From the NCBI GenBank assembly GCA_018820855.1, contig JAHJNL010000029.1, positions 1 through 64,000 on the forward strand: DNA of 64,000 nucleotides, written 5' to 3'. Below are positions 25,777-35,292 of this stretch, one piece after another. The first letter of the stretch is position 1; every line of letters begins with the position of its first letter. The position numbers were made by a program, and so were the translations under genes. The DNA is from Pseudomonadota bacterium (GTDB taxonomy: Bacteria > Desulfobacterota > Desulfobulbia > Desulfobulbales > Desulfocapsaceae). The notes under the pieces were generated by a model. That model worked only from the letters and a program-made list of their open reading frames with translations, was not told the origin of the DNA and ran no database searches.

Positions 25777-27843
25777 ATGAACTCACCGTTAATAAATAAA
25801 GAAATCAGAATACTCTTCCTGACTCTTCATCATCTCATGGCTGTATGCTTTTTTCTGGGCACGCTCTCTTCCACTCCGGTCAGCGCTAAAGATCTTGGTG
25901 TTCTCTCTTTGAATGAACTCCTTGATCTGGAAGTTATATCCGTCGCCAAGGTTCCTGAAAAAGTAACCGATACTCCTGCGGCAATCTATATCATCACCCA
26001 GGAGGATCTTCGTAGAAACGGTGTTCAAAGCATTCCGGAAGCCCTGCGCATGGTTCCGGGTCTGCACGTATATCAGATTGACGCAAACAAATGGGCAGTC
26101 AGCGCCCGTGGCTATGCCTCCCGGTTTGCCAATAAAATGTTGGTCATGATTGATGGTCGTACAGTCTATTCCACCCTTTTTTCCGGAGTATTCTGGGATG
26201 TGCAAGATGTCATGCTGGAAGATATCGATCGCATAGAAGTTGTCCGTGGCCCCGGAGGAACCTTGTGGGGTGCCAATGCGGTGAATGGCGTTATCAATAT
26301 CATCAGCAAGGACAGTGCTGATACCCAGGGTGGTCTTGTCTCCGTCCAGGCTGAAACCAGCGCAAGTGGTGAGATCTCGACCCGCTATGGAGGTTGGCTG
26401 AACGACAGGGTATCGTATCGTCTCTATGGGAAGTATTTCGACCGTGGCAACTTTGAAACTCCATCGGACGAAGACGCTGCCGATAACTGGCATGCCGCCC
26501 GTGGAGGATTTCGAATGGATATGAATCTTACAGCGTCAAACAAAGTGACGCTTCAGGGAGATTTATATGAAGGAGAATCAGGAGAGTCGATCAAATACCT
26601 CACCCCCTTCCCGCCCTATGAAAATATCGATTTCACCGATGCCCCCGTCTCCGGCGGAAATATGCTTGGCCGCTGGATCCGCACATTTTCCAAAGATTCA
26701 GAGATAACCGTTCAGGCCTATTACGACCATATCGAACGCAACGAGATCTTTGTCGATGAGACGGTTGACACCATGGACATTGACTTGCAGCACCGTCTGG
26801 ACATGGTTAGCGGGCTGGAAATACTCTGGGGAATGGGCTACCGCTATACAAAAGGCAATACTGCAGGCAAAGAGGCAATTCCAGGAATATACTCTTACAG
26901 TCTGGACCCTCAAATAAGAGAAGACAACCTGTTCAGCGGTTTTTTACAGGGACGCATTCCCTTTGCCGAAGACAAGGGAGAGATCACTCTGGGGACCAAA
27001 CTGGAGCACAATGATTATACAGGTTTTGAATGGCAGCCCAGCGCTCGTGCCATGTGGAACCTGAGTGCCGATCATTCACTATGGGGTGCGATATCTCGGT
27101 CAGTCCGTACTCCCTCCCGCATTGAGCATGATGCAGATGTCACTGCAGGTGCTTTCCTTTTATCCTCGCAACAGGAGGGATTACTCACTTTTGTCCGTCT
27201 TATTGGTAATGAGGAGGCAGAATCAGAAACAGTCTTTTCCTATGAAACCGGTTACCGTGCCAGACTCAACGATAATATCTTCATTGATCTGAGCATGTAC
27301 TACAACAAATATGAAAATCTCATAAATGGATTACCAATGGGTGCTCCTTTTCCTGAGTATTCATCAACATCATCCCGTCTCATTTTACCTATACAGATTG
27401 ATAATGGAATGGACGGAGAAACCTACGGTGCTGAAATCAGCTGCAGATGGAGCATTGCCAACTGGTGGCGACTGACCGGTGGTTTTACCTGGTTTCAGTT
27501 TAATGCCCTGAACATGGGTGATTCCCAGGAAGCGAGACAGGGCTTCGAAGAAGATCAAAATGCCAACTTTCTCTTTTCACTCGTTTCTTATATCGATCTG
27601 CCTGGCAATTTTGAACTCAACACCACCCTATATGGCGTTGACTCCCTGGACGAACTGAAGATAGACTCTTATCTCCGTCTTGACATCAATGTTGCCTGGC
27701 ATCCAACTGAAGATATGACAATTAGCGCAGGCGGGCATAACCTCTTTAACGATTCTCACCAGGAATTTAATGACACTATGGACGGTATCCTTGCCAGCAA
27801 TATTCCGCAGACGTTTTACACTAAACTTACCCTTACTTTTTAG
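25777..27843 (+). CDS. TonB-dependent outer-membrane receptor
   Basis: A 688-residue outer-membrane receptor with an N-terminal signal sequence, a plug domain (about 55-170: VTDTPAAIYIITQEDLRRNG, VRGPGGTLWGANAVNGVINI) and a beta-barrel ending in a terminal phenylalanine (KLTLTF). The segment LSLNELLDLEVISVAKVPEK just after the signal is typical of a receptor group that recurs beside YfiR and signalling genes. Ligand is unknown; such receptors carry ferric siderophores, cobalamin or other large molecules. yfiR starts 13 bases downstream, so transport and signalling genes form one operon. Confidence 0.92.
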   Translation: MNSPLINKEIRILFLTLHHLMAVCFFLGTLSSTPVSAKDLGVLSLNELLDLEVISVAKVPEKVTDTPAAIYIITQEDLRRNGVQSIPEALRMVPGLHVYQIDANKWAVSARGYASRFANKMLVMIDGRTVYSTLFSGVFWDVQDVMLEDIDRIEVVRGPGGTLWGANAVNGVINIISKDSADTQGGLVSVQAETSASGEISTRYGGWLNDRVSYRLYGKYFDRGNFETPSDEDAADNWHAARGGFRMDMNLTASNKVTLQGDLYEGESGESIKYLTPFPPYENIDFTDAPVSGGNMLGRWIRTFSKDSEITVQAYYDHIERNEIFVDETVDTMDIDLQHRLDMVSGLEILWGMGYRYTKGNTAGKEAIPGIYSYSLDPQIREDNLFSGFLQGRIPFAEDKGEITLGTKLEHNDYTGFEWQPSARAMWNLSADHSLWGAISRSVRTPSRIEHDADVTAGAFLLSSQQEGLLTFVRLIGNEEAESETVFSYETGYRARLNDNIFIDLSMYYNKYENLINGLPMGAPFPEYSSTSSRLILPIQIDNGMDGETYGAEISCRWSIANWWRLTGGFTWFQFNALNMGDSQEARQGFEEDQNANFLFSLVSYIDLPGNFELNTTLYGVDSLDELKIDSYLRLDINVAWHPTEDMTISAGGHNLFNDSHQEFNDTMDGILASNIPQTFYTKLTLTF

Positions 27844-27856
27844 GTAGCTGCGCAGA

Positions 27857-28399
27857 ATGTTTCACAAGCTGTTTTTTTTCCTCATTTTCTCTATTTTTCT
27901 GCAGATGAACACCATTTCTGCATATGGTGAACTGCAATCTGCCCGGGCCATGGAAATTCAGGCAGCTTTTCTCATAAAATTCAGCTCATACGTCAAGTGG
28001 CCTGAGGAGGCTTTCGCTGACGCTCGTGCTCCTGTGACCGTCGGTATTTTCGGCCGCGACCCTTTCGGCTCAGCAATTGATGAGATAGCCCGTTCCTTTA
28101 ACGCAAACGGCAGAAACGTCGAAGTCAGGCGCTTTAAAGACCCTCCAGCTATCCGCCAGAGTCACATCCTGTTTATTCCCGCTTCCGAGATGGAAAGAAT
28201 GGATGAAATTACTGCAGTACTCTCCGGCCGTTCCGTTCTTATTGTAGGTAATTCACCGGAATTTCTTAACAAGTCAGGAATTATCAATTTTGTTATGGTC
28301 GGCAAAAAAATACGCTTCAACATCAGCAGAACGAATTGCCAAAAGATGGGTTTAGATATCAGTTCGAAACTGCTCTCTGTTGCCCATAAAATTCAATAG
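27857..28399 (+). CDS. YfiR family periplasmic protein (DUF4154)
   Basis: A 180-residue exported protein (signal peptide about residues 1-24) of the YfiR family. Conserved features are the EIQAAFLIKFSSYVKWPEEAF opening, VTVGIFGRDPFG and HILFIPASE. In Pseudomonas, YfiR is a periplasmic repressor of the membrane cyclase YfiN; here it lies between a TonB receptor and a hybrid kinase instead. The kinase sensor domain may therefore be its partner. That partnership is inference from gene order. Confidence 0.88.
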   Translation: MFHKLFFFLIFSIFLQMNTISAYGELQSARAMEIQAAFLIKFSSYVKWPEEAFADARAPVTVGIFGRDPFGSAIDEIARSFNANGRNVEVRRFKDPPAIRQSHILFIPASEMERMDEITAVLSGRSVLIVGNSPEFLNKSGIINFVMVGKKIRFNISRTNCQKMGLDISSKLLSVAHKIQ

Positions 28400-28439
28400 G
28401 TACGGACCAGCAAGTGACTTTCACAGCCCAAAAAAGCAG

Positions 28440-30761
28440 ATGACCTTTCCACAATTTCGCGATCTCTCCATTAATATCAAGTTGACTGTTATCATAATCT
28501 TCAGCTGTCTTCTGGTTTCCCTGATGGCCTCAGGATTTTTTATCGGCCGGGAAATTATTTCGTTCCGTCGATCTGTAGTAGAAGATCTTTCAGGACTGGC
28601 CAGGGTTATCGGTATTAACTGCACTGCTCCTCTTGAATTCATGGATTCCGAAACAGCGGACGAAATACTTTCCTCCCTGAGCGCAAGACCCCATATACTC
28701 CAGGCTTTACTTTTTACCGCAGACGGTACGAAATTTTCCCAATACCAAAAACCTTCTCTTTCTCTTGAGAATGCGCAAGAACTTCGTGACCATTTCAAAG
28801 AAACCAAACTTCAGTTACTGGGCGAAGCTCATCACTTTCATAAAAATCATATGGCTCTTTCTGTTTTCGTTGGGAAACCTGGAAAAACAATCGGCACTCT
28901 TGTTTTGCAGGCAGACCAGTCTGGGTTCCATGCCATACTTACCCGCCTCATCTATGTCGTCAGTGGTATTTTCACAACTACTCTGCTTCTTGCCGCACTC
29001 TTATCATCCCTGCTCAACAGAGTCGTTTCTCGGCCCATCCTTGAGCTTGCAGAAACAATGGAGCGAGTCCGCAGGGAAAAGAACTACTCCATACGCGCCA
29101 TAAAAAACTCCAACGATGAACTTGGAGTGTTGGTCAAAGGCATTAACTCCACACTTGACGATATTGAAAAACGAGATGAACAGTTGCTGGTGGCCAAAAA
29201 AACGGCCGAAGATGCAAACCTGGCCAAGTCACAATTTCTTGCCCAGATGAGTCATGAAATTCGTACGCCCATGAACGGCATACTCGGAATCGCTTCTTTA
29301 CTCTTGAATACGTCGATAAACGAAAAACAGTACCAATTCGTTCACACAATACGCAGATCCGGAGAATCACTTCTCAACCTGATTAATGATATTCTCGATT
29401 TTTCCAAGATTGAGGCCGGCAAACTTGAGTTGGAACTGATTCAATTTGACCTCAGAGAGATTGCTGAGGAGACTGTCGACCTGCTCTCCGAACGGGCCAA
29501 TGAAAAAAATTTAAACCTCGCTTGCTTTATCCATTCCGCAGTACCGGCTCATTTTGAGGGAGACCCGGGACGGCTGCGACAGATACTGATGAATCTGCTT
29601 GGCAATGCTATAAAGTTTACCAATCGTGGAGAGGTGGTACTCAATATATTTCTGAAAAAAATTGAAGGAAATAGCGCCTACCTTCGTTTTGAAGTCAGCG
29701 ACACAGGCATAGGCATCAACAAAGGAAAACAGAAGGAGATATTTTGTGCTTTTTCCCAGGCAGATGGATCCACAACCCGTCAATTTGGAGGCACCGGTCT
29801 TGGCCTGGCAATCTGTCATCAACTCGTGAGCCTGATGGATGGTGAAATAGGCGTGGAAAGTGTGGAAGGACAAGGAGCGACCTTCTGGTTTACAACGGTG
29901 TTTGCCATCAGCAGCTTTAATGAATCCCTTTCAGACAGGCCGCACCAACCAATAGCTCTCCAAAAATTTGATGCAGTGATCCTTGTTGCTGAAGATAATC
30001 CCACCAATCAGATTGTGGCACAGGGTTTACTGGAACACCTGGGCTGCAGGATCGATCTGGCTGATAACGGCAAGGTAGCTGCTACCATAACTGCGAAAAA
30101 GAACTATGACCTCATTTTCATGGATTGCCAGATGCCGGTCATGGATGGCTATGAGGCTACCAAACAAATCAGGAAAGCTGAAAATCTTGCAGGAACCGGG
30201 CCAACTCCTATTATTGCCCTCACCGCACACGCCATGAAGGGTGACCGGGAACGTTGCCTTGCAGTCGGCATGAATGACTTTATCACCAAGCCTTTTAATG
30301 AACAACAGTTGGCAATTATTCTGTCGAAATGGCTCCCGGACACTTGCATAAAAAACTTGCCAGGGCCACCGACAAAGATACTGAAGAATCGTGCCACGCA
30401 ATCGACACAAGTCCATATCGACGAAAGTGTCCTGAATAGTTTTCGCCAATTGCAGCAACCGGGGAAATCTGATATCAGAACAGAGCTGGTCAGCGTTTAC
30501 CTGCGAAGCAGCCCGGGAATTATGCAGAGCCTCCAGCAAGCTGCTGAAAAAAATGACAGTGAAAAACTCTGGCAGGCAGCGCACACTTTAAAATCGAGCA
30601 GCGCCAGTTTAGGTGCACGCCGGCTGTCCTCTCTCTGTCATGAACTGGAGATAATGGGCCGGGAAACACGTGTGGATGACCCCTTGCAAAGGGTTTTGGA
30701 AATTGAATCGGAATTCAAAACAGTTGCCGATGAACTAGAGAGAATTCTCTCCGGCGTATAA
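28440..30761 (+). CDS. Hybrid sensor histidine kinase (sensor-HAMP-HisKA-HATPase-REC-HPt)
   Basis: A 773-residue inner-membrane kinase read from ATG 28440; a TTG at 28380 overlapping yfiR is possible but less likely. Order: membrane helix (about 13-35), periplasmic CHASE8-like domain (36-155), second helix (160-182), HAMP (185-238), HisKA with H272 in MSHEIRTP, HATPase with NLLGNAIKFT, DTGIGI and GGTGLGLAI, a REC domain with acceptor D562 in FMDCQMP, and a C-terminal HPt with H715 in AHTLKSSS. It is a complete phosphorelay needing only an outside response regulator. Its place after yfiR suggests YfiR may control it. Confidence 0.92.
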   Translation: MTFPQFRDLSINIKLTVIIIFSCLLVSLMASGFFIGREIISFRRSVVEDLSGLARVIGINCTAPLEFMDSETADEILSSLSARPHILQALLFTADGTKFSQYQKPSLSLENAQELRDHFKETKLQLLGEAHHFHKNHMALSVFVGKPGKTIGTLVLQADQSGFHAILTRLIYVVSGIFTTTLLLAALLSSLLNRVVSRPILELAETMERVRREKNYSIRAIKNSNDELGVLVKGINSTLDDIEKRDEQLLVAKKTAEDANLAKSQFLAQMSHEIRTPMNGILGIASLLLNTSINEKQYQFVHTIRRSGESLLNLINDILDFSKIEAGKLELELIQFDLREIAEETVDLLSERANEKNLNLACFIHSAVPAHFEGDPGRLRQILMNLLGNAIKFTNRGEVVLNIFLKKIEGNSAYLRFEVSDTGIGINKGKQKEIFCAFSQADGSTTRQFGGTGLGLAICHQLVSLMDGEIGVESVEGQGATFWFTTVFAISSFNESLSDRPHQPIALQKFDAVILVAEDNPTNQIVAQGLLEHLGCRIDLADNGKVAATITAKKNYDLIFMDCQMPVMDGYEATKQIRKAENLAGTGPTPIIALTAHAMKGDRERCLAVGMNDFITKPFNEQQLAIILSKWLPDTCIKNLPGPPTKILKNRATQSTQVHIDESVLNSFRQLQQPGKSDIRTELVSVYLRSSPGIMQSLQQAAEKNDSEKLWQAAHTLKSSSASLGARRLSSLCHELEIMGRETRVDDPLQRVLEIESEFKTVADELERILSGV

Positions 30762-30802
30762 TAACGGAAGACAGGGCAAGCCCTTTCAGTGCGGAGTCAC
30801 CA

Positions 30803-31261
30803 ATGAGCAAACCATCAAGACAGGCAGAACTGAATATATACTTTGCCGGAGCTATTCGTGGAGGTCGAGATGATGCGGAACTCTATGCCACTCTCATCCA
30901 ATGGTTGAAACAGTACGGCAGAATTCTCACTGAGCATGTGGGGAACGAAGATCTCCTGCAGGAAGAACAATTTCTCAGTGAAAAAGAAATTTTTGCACGA
31001 GACATGCGCTGGATTGCAGAAGCAGACCTGGTTGTCGCCGAAGTAACCACTCCTTCTCTGGGGGTTGGCTATGAATTGGCTGTTGCCGAAACCCTGAGAA
31101 TCCCAACTGTCTGTCTTTTTCGAGAGAAAAAAGGGAGTATGCTCTCAGCCATGATTCAAGGAAACCCTTTTTTTCACGTGAGGAGCTACAGAAACAGGGA
31201 TGAGGCGGAAAGCACCATTGTCCGCCTCATGCAAGACTTTCAGAAAAACCTCTTATGCTGA
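30803..31261 (+). CDS. DNPH1-like 2'-deoxynucleoside 5'-phosphate N-hydrolase
   Basis: A 152-residue protein of the nucleoside 2-deoxyribosyltransferase superfamily. The sequence IYFAGAIRGGRDD near residue 12, LTEHVG near 45, VVAEVTTPSLGVGYELAVAE near 79 and the SAMIQG segment near 117 match DNPH1 (Rcl), which cleaves deoxynucleotide glycosidic bonds. The active-site glutamate would be in the GYELA motif. A role in cleaning damaged deoxynucleotides follows from the family. GGAG lies six bases before the ATG. It is followed by a convergent cytochrome gene. Confidence 0.85.
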   Translation: MSKPSRQAELNIYFAGAIRGGRDDAELYATLIQWLKQYGRILTEHVGNEDLLQEEQFLSEKEIFARDMRWIAEADLVVAEVTTPSLGVGYELAVAETLRIPTVCLFREKKGSMLSAMIQGNPFFHVRSYRNRDEAESTIVRLMQDFQKNLLC

Positions 31262-31283
31262 AAGCCCCTGTCCTGAGAAATTT

Positions 31284-31300
31284 TCTTCCGGACCGGAAGA
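31284..31300. terminator. Possible bidirectional terminator
   Basis: TCTTCC at 31284-31289 pairs with GGAAGA at 31295-31300, flanked by A/T runs on both sides. It lies between convergent genes ending at 31261 and 31314. The stem is short, so this is tentative. Confidence 0.45.
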
Positions 31301-31313
31301 GTTTCTTTTAGCG

Positions 31314-31715
31314 TCAGGCGCTATCGTTGATATCCATGGAATCGGAAGCCCAGCGATAGAGATAGTCATTTACCATAAGCAGTTGATCATCAGAAAGCCT
31401 TGCCCAAACTCCATCTCTTGCGCACTTTGCCCGCATCTTGGTAAACACCATGTTCCAGCCCCGTGAAGTCTTGGACTCCTCCCAGAGAAAAGTTGCTCCT
31501 TCGATATTATCACGGGTGTGACAGCTTTTACAAACCTGTTTGAAAGCCTTGCCTCCTTCCCCCCAAGGCCTGCTTTCCCACTCAAGAGGACCATCATTAA
31601 GGACCCTGCATGTCCCTGTTTTGACATCATGCCGCGTTGCCGGGGTGGCATAAACAGACAGCGCTGCGGCTACCAAAACAAAAAAACAAATCACCCCGAT
31701 ATACGTACGTTGCAT
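31314..31715 (-). CDS. Exported monoheme c-type cytochrome
   Basis: A 133-residue protein with a signal peptide (residues 1-23, ending VYA) and one heme motif, CKSCH, at about residues 62-66. The surrounding KAFKQVCKSCHTRDN is typical of small class I cytochromes. A methionine (in MVFTKM or LLMVND) could be the second heme ligand, but I cannot tell which. It is monocistronic and faces the TetR gene upstream. A periplasmic electron-carrier role is likely; the partner is unknown. Confidence 0.85.
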   Translation of the reverse strand: MQRTYIGVICFFVLVAAALSVYATPATRHDVKTGTCRVLNDGPLEWESRPWGEGGKAFKQVCKSCHTRDNIEGATFLWEESKTSRGWNMVFTKMRAKCARDGVWARLSDDQLLMVNDYLYRWASDSMDINDSA

Positions 31716-31907
31716 AGTTACCTCCTGTTCTGGTTGGGGAATCGAGAGAATCTACCGAAAAAATCCAGCAAGGCCATCTGGCCTCTTTGGATAGATCAGT
31801 GGAGAAAAGTGATTGAAGCAAGATTGTCTCCCTGCAGAGATGATAAAAAAAGTATACTGATCTGGCGAAAAAAACGCCTGAGAAAGGAAGTGGCGTGTTC
31901 TTGAAAA

Positions 31908-31931
31908 ATATTGTACCATACGTTACAATAT
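31908..31931. promoter_or_regulatory. Palindrome upstream of the TetR-family gene
   Basis: ATATTGTA at 31908-31915 and TACAATAT at 31924-31931 form a perfect 8-8-8 inverted repeat about 85 bases before the TetR-family start. It also lies between this gene and the divergent cytochrome. It has the size and symmetry of a TetR operator, so autoregulation is plausible. Confidence 0.5.
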
Positions 31932-32014
31932 CATACGCCCCAGGCTTCCAGTCAAGGTTTTTTATACCGATCAGTAAAAAACAACTCAGCAACCACAAAA
32001 ACGGTTCAGCATAC

Positions 32015-32626
32015 ATGGCAAGAAACAAACAATTTAATGATGGCGAGGTATTGGATATTGTTCTCAATCTCTTCTGGAAAAAAGGTTATGGAGCAACCTC
32101 AATCCAGGATATCGAGAAGGCAACAGGATTGAAACGAACCAGCCTGTACAACGCATTCGGCAACAAGCGCAGTCTTTTTATGAAAGTGCTTAGTACGTAT
32201 AGCGACAATATTAAGGAGATGCTGATCAAAACCATCAGCGAGTCTGCAGACTGTAGGGCAATGACGAAAGACTGGCTCAATAAGGTCATAGACTTTCAGT
32301 TCAATGACATAACTCCCGGCGGTTGCCTGGTCATTTTTTCCGTTCTGGAAAATGAACAGCACGACCAAGAGGTAAAGAAGCTGGCACAATCTCTCTTCTG
32401 GCAGGAAAAAGAACTCATCGAGCAGGACTTTTACAGAGGAATAAAAGAAGGAGAACTTCCGCCTGATTTTGCCTGCCAGCGTATGGCCGGAGTCATCACA
32501 GCCACGGCTTCAGGACTCGTGATTCTGGCCTTGGCTGGTTTTCCGGAAGCCATGCTTCGAGATCAGGTAGAGACATTCCTGGCCATGATGGATTTACAAC
32601 TCAGGCCAAGCCCCTGTCAAAATTAA
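32015..32626 (+). CDS. TetR/AcrR-family transcriptional regulator
   Basis: A 203-residue regulator read from ATG 32015; an upstream frame extension lacks coding character and is rejected. The N-terminal DNA-binding domain has VLDIVLNLFWKKGYGATSIQDIEKATGLKRT with recognition helix SLYNAFGNKRSLF. The C-terminal ligand domain is of the TetR_C type with a GGCLVIFSVLEN segment. The adjacent palindrome may be its operator. The target could be itself or the divergent cytochrome gene. Its end overlaps the convergent U32 gene by 26 bases. Confidence 0.88.
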   Translation: MARNKQFNDGEVLDIVLNLFWKKGYGATSIQDIEKATGLKRTSLYNAFGNKRSLFMKVLSTYSDNIKEMLIKTISESADCRAMTKDWLNKVIDFQFNDITPGGCLVIFSVLENEQHDQEVKKLAQSLFWQEKELIEQDFYRGIKEGELPPDFACQRMAGVITATASGLVILALAGFPEAMLRDQVETFLAMMDLQLRPSPCQN

Positions 32627-34985
32627 AACTGCTAGTCCCGGGCAGGACAAGATCCTTGTTAAAGGCCTGGAGAATCTGCTGACCTTGGGGCGTGAGAAGA
32701 CCGATTCCAGTGAGGTCGACAACAAAGGCACAATATCCCATCTTGCGCAGCATATGGAGCTTTCCAAGCAGAGAGAATCGTTCATTGGCTTGAGTTACAG
32801 TCAGCCCACGATATTGATGAAGGTGAAGAGAAGTTCCGGAATCACTCTGCAGAGAAGCGTCCTGCTCCTGAAAAGCAGATGGAATACGAGAAGTAAAAAG
32901 AGCAATGGGACTGTAAACGGTAACCAGCAGGTTGCAGAGATTCCCTCCTGTCAGCAATCCGGCCATGTTTTCTCTATCATCTTCCAGAGACAGACAGCAC
33001 TCCAGGATGCCAAGACCTTGCAAGGTCTGAATAGCCTGACTGTTCAGGATATATAGCCAGGGCCCAGCCAACATCTGAACCTTGTCCGTTTGAGAAAAAA
33101 GATCTCGATGACCCAAATTATTCAAACGAAAGCGGAGGAATCCTAAGTGTAATGCTCTGTTCACTGTTTCCTGCAGGATATTCCATTCTTCATCAAAAAC
33201 TACGGAAGGCAAATCCCAGATCAATCGCTGCCGCTCTCCTTCGCACCATTGGTGAGTCTTTTCACTCTTTTCAAGCAACTGCCCGTTAAGCGGTACAATA
33301 AACTGCAGATCCTCATTATCCGCCAATTTTGCCAGATCCTCAATACGATCAGTAAGCAGATAGAGACTCTTCCGGAAACACTCTTCTCTGCCCTCAGGCA
33401 CAGGCAGGATCCGCCCTTTAACCTTCTGCAACCGTGCCTCTTTCTGTCTCTTTCGCTCTATGCTCAGAAGCTCCAGAAGATATTTATAGAAGTCCCGCCG
33501 GATTTCTTTGAGACGACTGGGCTTGATCACTACCGGAGGAAGGTCTGCTGCATGCAGCTTTGTTAATGACAGGCTTTGAAAACCCGTATGGCCAAATACT
33601 CCCAGAAGTGTTTCTGCCGTTAACGGTGACCGCTCTGCGGCAAGCATTTCCACGGGATAGTCTCTGGTCACTGTTACCCCTTCAACTGAAGCCGCAACCA
33701 GAAGGCTTTCCTTCCTGCACTGAACAGTAAGTTCCACAGCTGTCGCAAGAGGAGGAGCCGCGACCAGACGTTTACGACAGGCCTCTTCACTCATGGTAAA
33801 AGATTTGCCCATACCCAGTTTGAAAACCAGATCTCCGGGCCGAACCTTTCCCTTGAAAGGCAAAGGAATTGAAACAACACTGCCTTTACCTGCCCGCTTT
33901 ACCGATTTTTTGCCAAGTTGCAATGTCCTGACCGTAAACCCCTGCCCTGCCCGATCATTTCCAGGCTGAATACGAAGCCGATCCCCCACATGGATTATGT
34001 CATCTGTTCTGAAAAAAACAGCTCCTCCCTGTAGTCGCTCCACCTTCCCAAGGATCCGGCCGATTCCTCCTTTTCGTTCCGGCAAAACAATATCAGCGCC
34101 ACCCTTTCCAGACAAAAAGCCGTCTGTGCTTTTGCGGCCCATAGCATTTTCCAGCACGCGTTTCGCCTCAACTACAGCATCTTTTATGCTCCCAGATGGT
34201 GCATCAAGAACCATCCGATAGGCAGAAACCACGGTGGCCACATACTCTGCACTTTTCATGCGTCCTTCAATTTTAAGACTCATTACCCCGGCTTCAGCCA
34301 GTTGCGGGATCAGATCAATCGCCGAAAAATCACTGGTGGAAAAATAAAAACCTGGCTGCTTGTGCGAGTGATAGCGTCGCCGACAGGGCTGGATACACTG
34401 CCCACGATTGCCGCTTCTGCCATCAATATAAGAAGAGAAAAGGCAGTGGCCGGATATTGAATAACAGAGAGCCCCATGGATAAAATGTTCTAATTCGAGT
34501 GTGGTCTGGCTTCGGATATGTGCAATTTCCTGAATACTCAGTTCCCGGGCCAGCACTGCACGGGTAAATCCCATCCGCTCCAGCATTCGAACTCCGGCGA
34601 TGTTGTGAATGGTCATCTGGGTGGAGGCATGGAGGGGAATCTCCGGAAAATAGGTGTGCGCCAGGTGATACAGGCCAAGATCCTGAATAATAAGGCCATC
34701 CACCTGAAAATCAGAAAGAGCAGCAAGGACGTCGACCAGTTCGGCTAATTCCGCTTCCTTGATCAAGGTATTCAGAGCGACATAGATCCTCTTGTCCTTT
34801 GAATGGCTATAGCAAGTCAGACGTTCCAGTTCTGCTAAGGTAAAATTTTTGGCCTTAGCTCGGGCAGAAAACGTTTTCAGACCACAAAAAACGGCATCGG
34901 CACCACTTTCAAGAGCCGCAAAGAAGGATTCAAGAGAACCGGCTGGAGCCAGAAGTTCCAGCCGGTTCTGTTTTGATAATATCAT
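32601..34985 (-). CDS. U32-family protein (RlhA/YegQ-like)
   Basis: A 794-residue protein starting LELLAPAGSLESFFAALESGADAVFCG, the U32 hallmark. The conserved motif EHFIHGALCYSISGHCLFSSYIDGRSGNRGQCIQPCRR carries the cysteines seen in this family, and SLKIEGRMKSAEYV follows. Length and C-terminal extension match large members with a DUF3656-type domain. Family members RlhA and TrhP are involved in hydroxylation of 23S rRNA or tRNA rather than proteolysis; which applies here is open. The ATG at 34985 is chosen because the family start is there; an upstream ATG at 35045 adds a non-matching tail. Confidence 0.88.
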   Translation of the reverse strand: MILSKQNRLELLAPAGSLESFFAALESGADAVFCGLKTFSARAKAKNFTLAELERLTCYSHSKDKRIYVALNTLIKEAELAELVDVLAALSDFQVDGLIIQDLGLYHLAHTYFPEIPLHASTQMTIHNIAGVRMLERMGFTRAVLARELSIQEIAHIRSQTTLELEHFIHGALCYSISGHCLFSSYIDGRSGNRGQCIQPCRRRYHSHKQPGFYFSTSDFSAIDLIPQLAEAGVMSLKIEGRMKSAEYVATVVSAYRMVLDAPSGSIKDAVVEAKRVLENAMGRKSTDGFLSGKGGADIVLPERKGGIGRILGKVERLQGGAVFFRTDDIIHVGDRLRIQPGNDRAGQGFTVRTLQLGKKSVKRAGKGSVVSIPLPFKGKVRPGDLVFKLGMGKSFTMSEEACRKRLVAAPPLATAVELTVQCRKESLLVAASVEGVTVTRDYPVEMLAAERSPLTAETLLGVFGHTGFQSLSLTKLHAADLPPVVIKPSRLKEIRRDFYKYLLELLSIERKRQKEARLQKVKGRILPVPEGREECFRKSLYLLTDRIEDLAKLADNEDLQFIVPLNGQLLEKSEKTHQWCEGERQRLIWDLPSVVFDEEWNILQETVNRALHLGFLRFRLNNLGHRDLFSQTDKVQMLAGPWLYILNSQAIQTLQGLGILECCLSLEDDRENMAGLLTGGNLCNLLVTVYSPIALFTSRIPSAFQEQDASLQSDSGTSLHLHQYRGLTVTQANERFSLLGKLHMLRKMGYCAFVVDLTGIGLLTPQGQQILQAFNKDLVLPGTSSFNFDRGLA

Positions 34986-35292
34986 TTTCTCACACACAAA
35001 TGGGATATCCACTTTCAAAAAACATTTTTCACAGAGGTCACACAACGCGTCACCACGGAATAAAACGAAAATCCACCACTACAAAACACAATTTCTTCCA
35101 TCCGGCAACTTATCTTCATCACTCGCCCAAGCCCCTTCATATTACTAGGATGTCGTCTCATTTTTCTTTTATTTTAAGAGGATAAGGGAACAAACTGGCA
35201 AAAACCCGGTATTGACACCCCATGCTTACAAAAGCTATACAATAATCAGAGATATTTTTTCTCTTTCCCTTTTCCTTTGTACAGTTCAGCAC

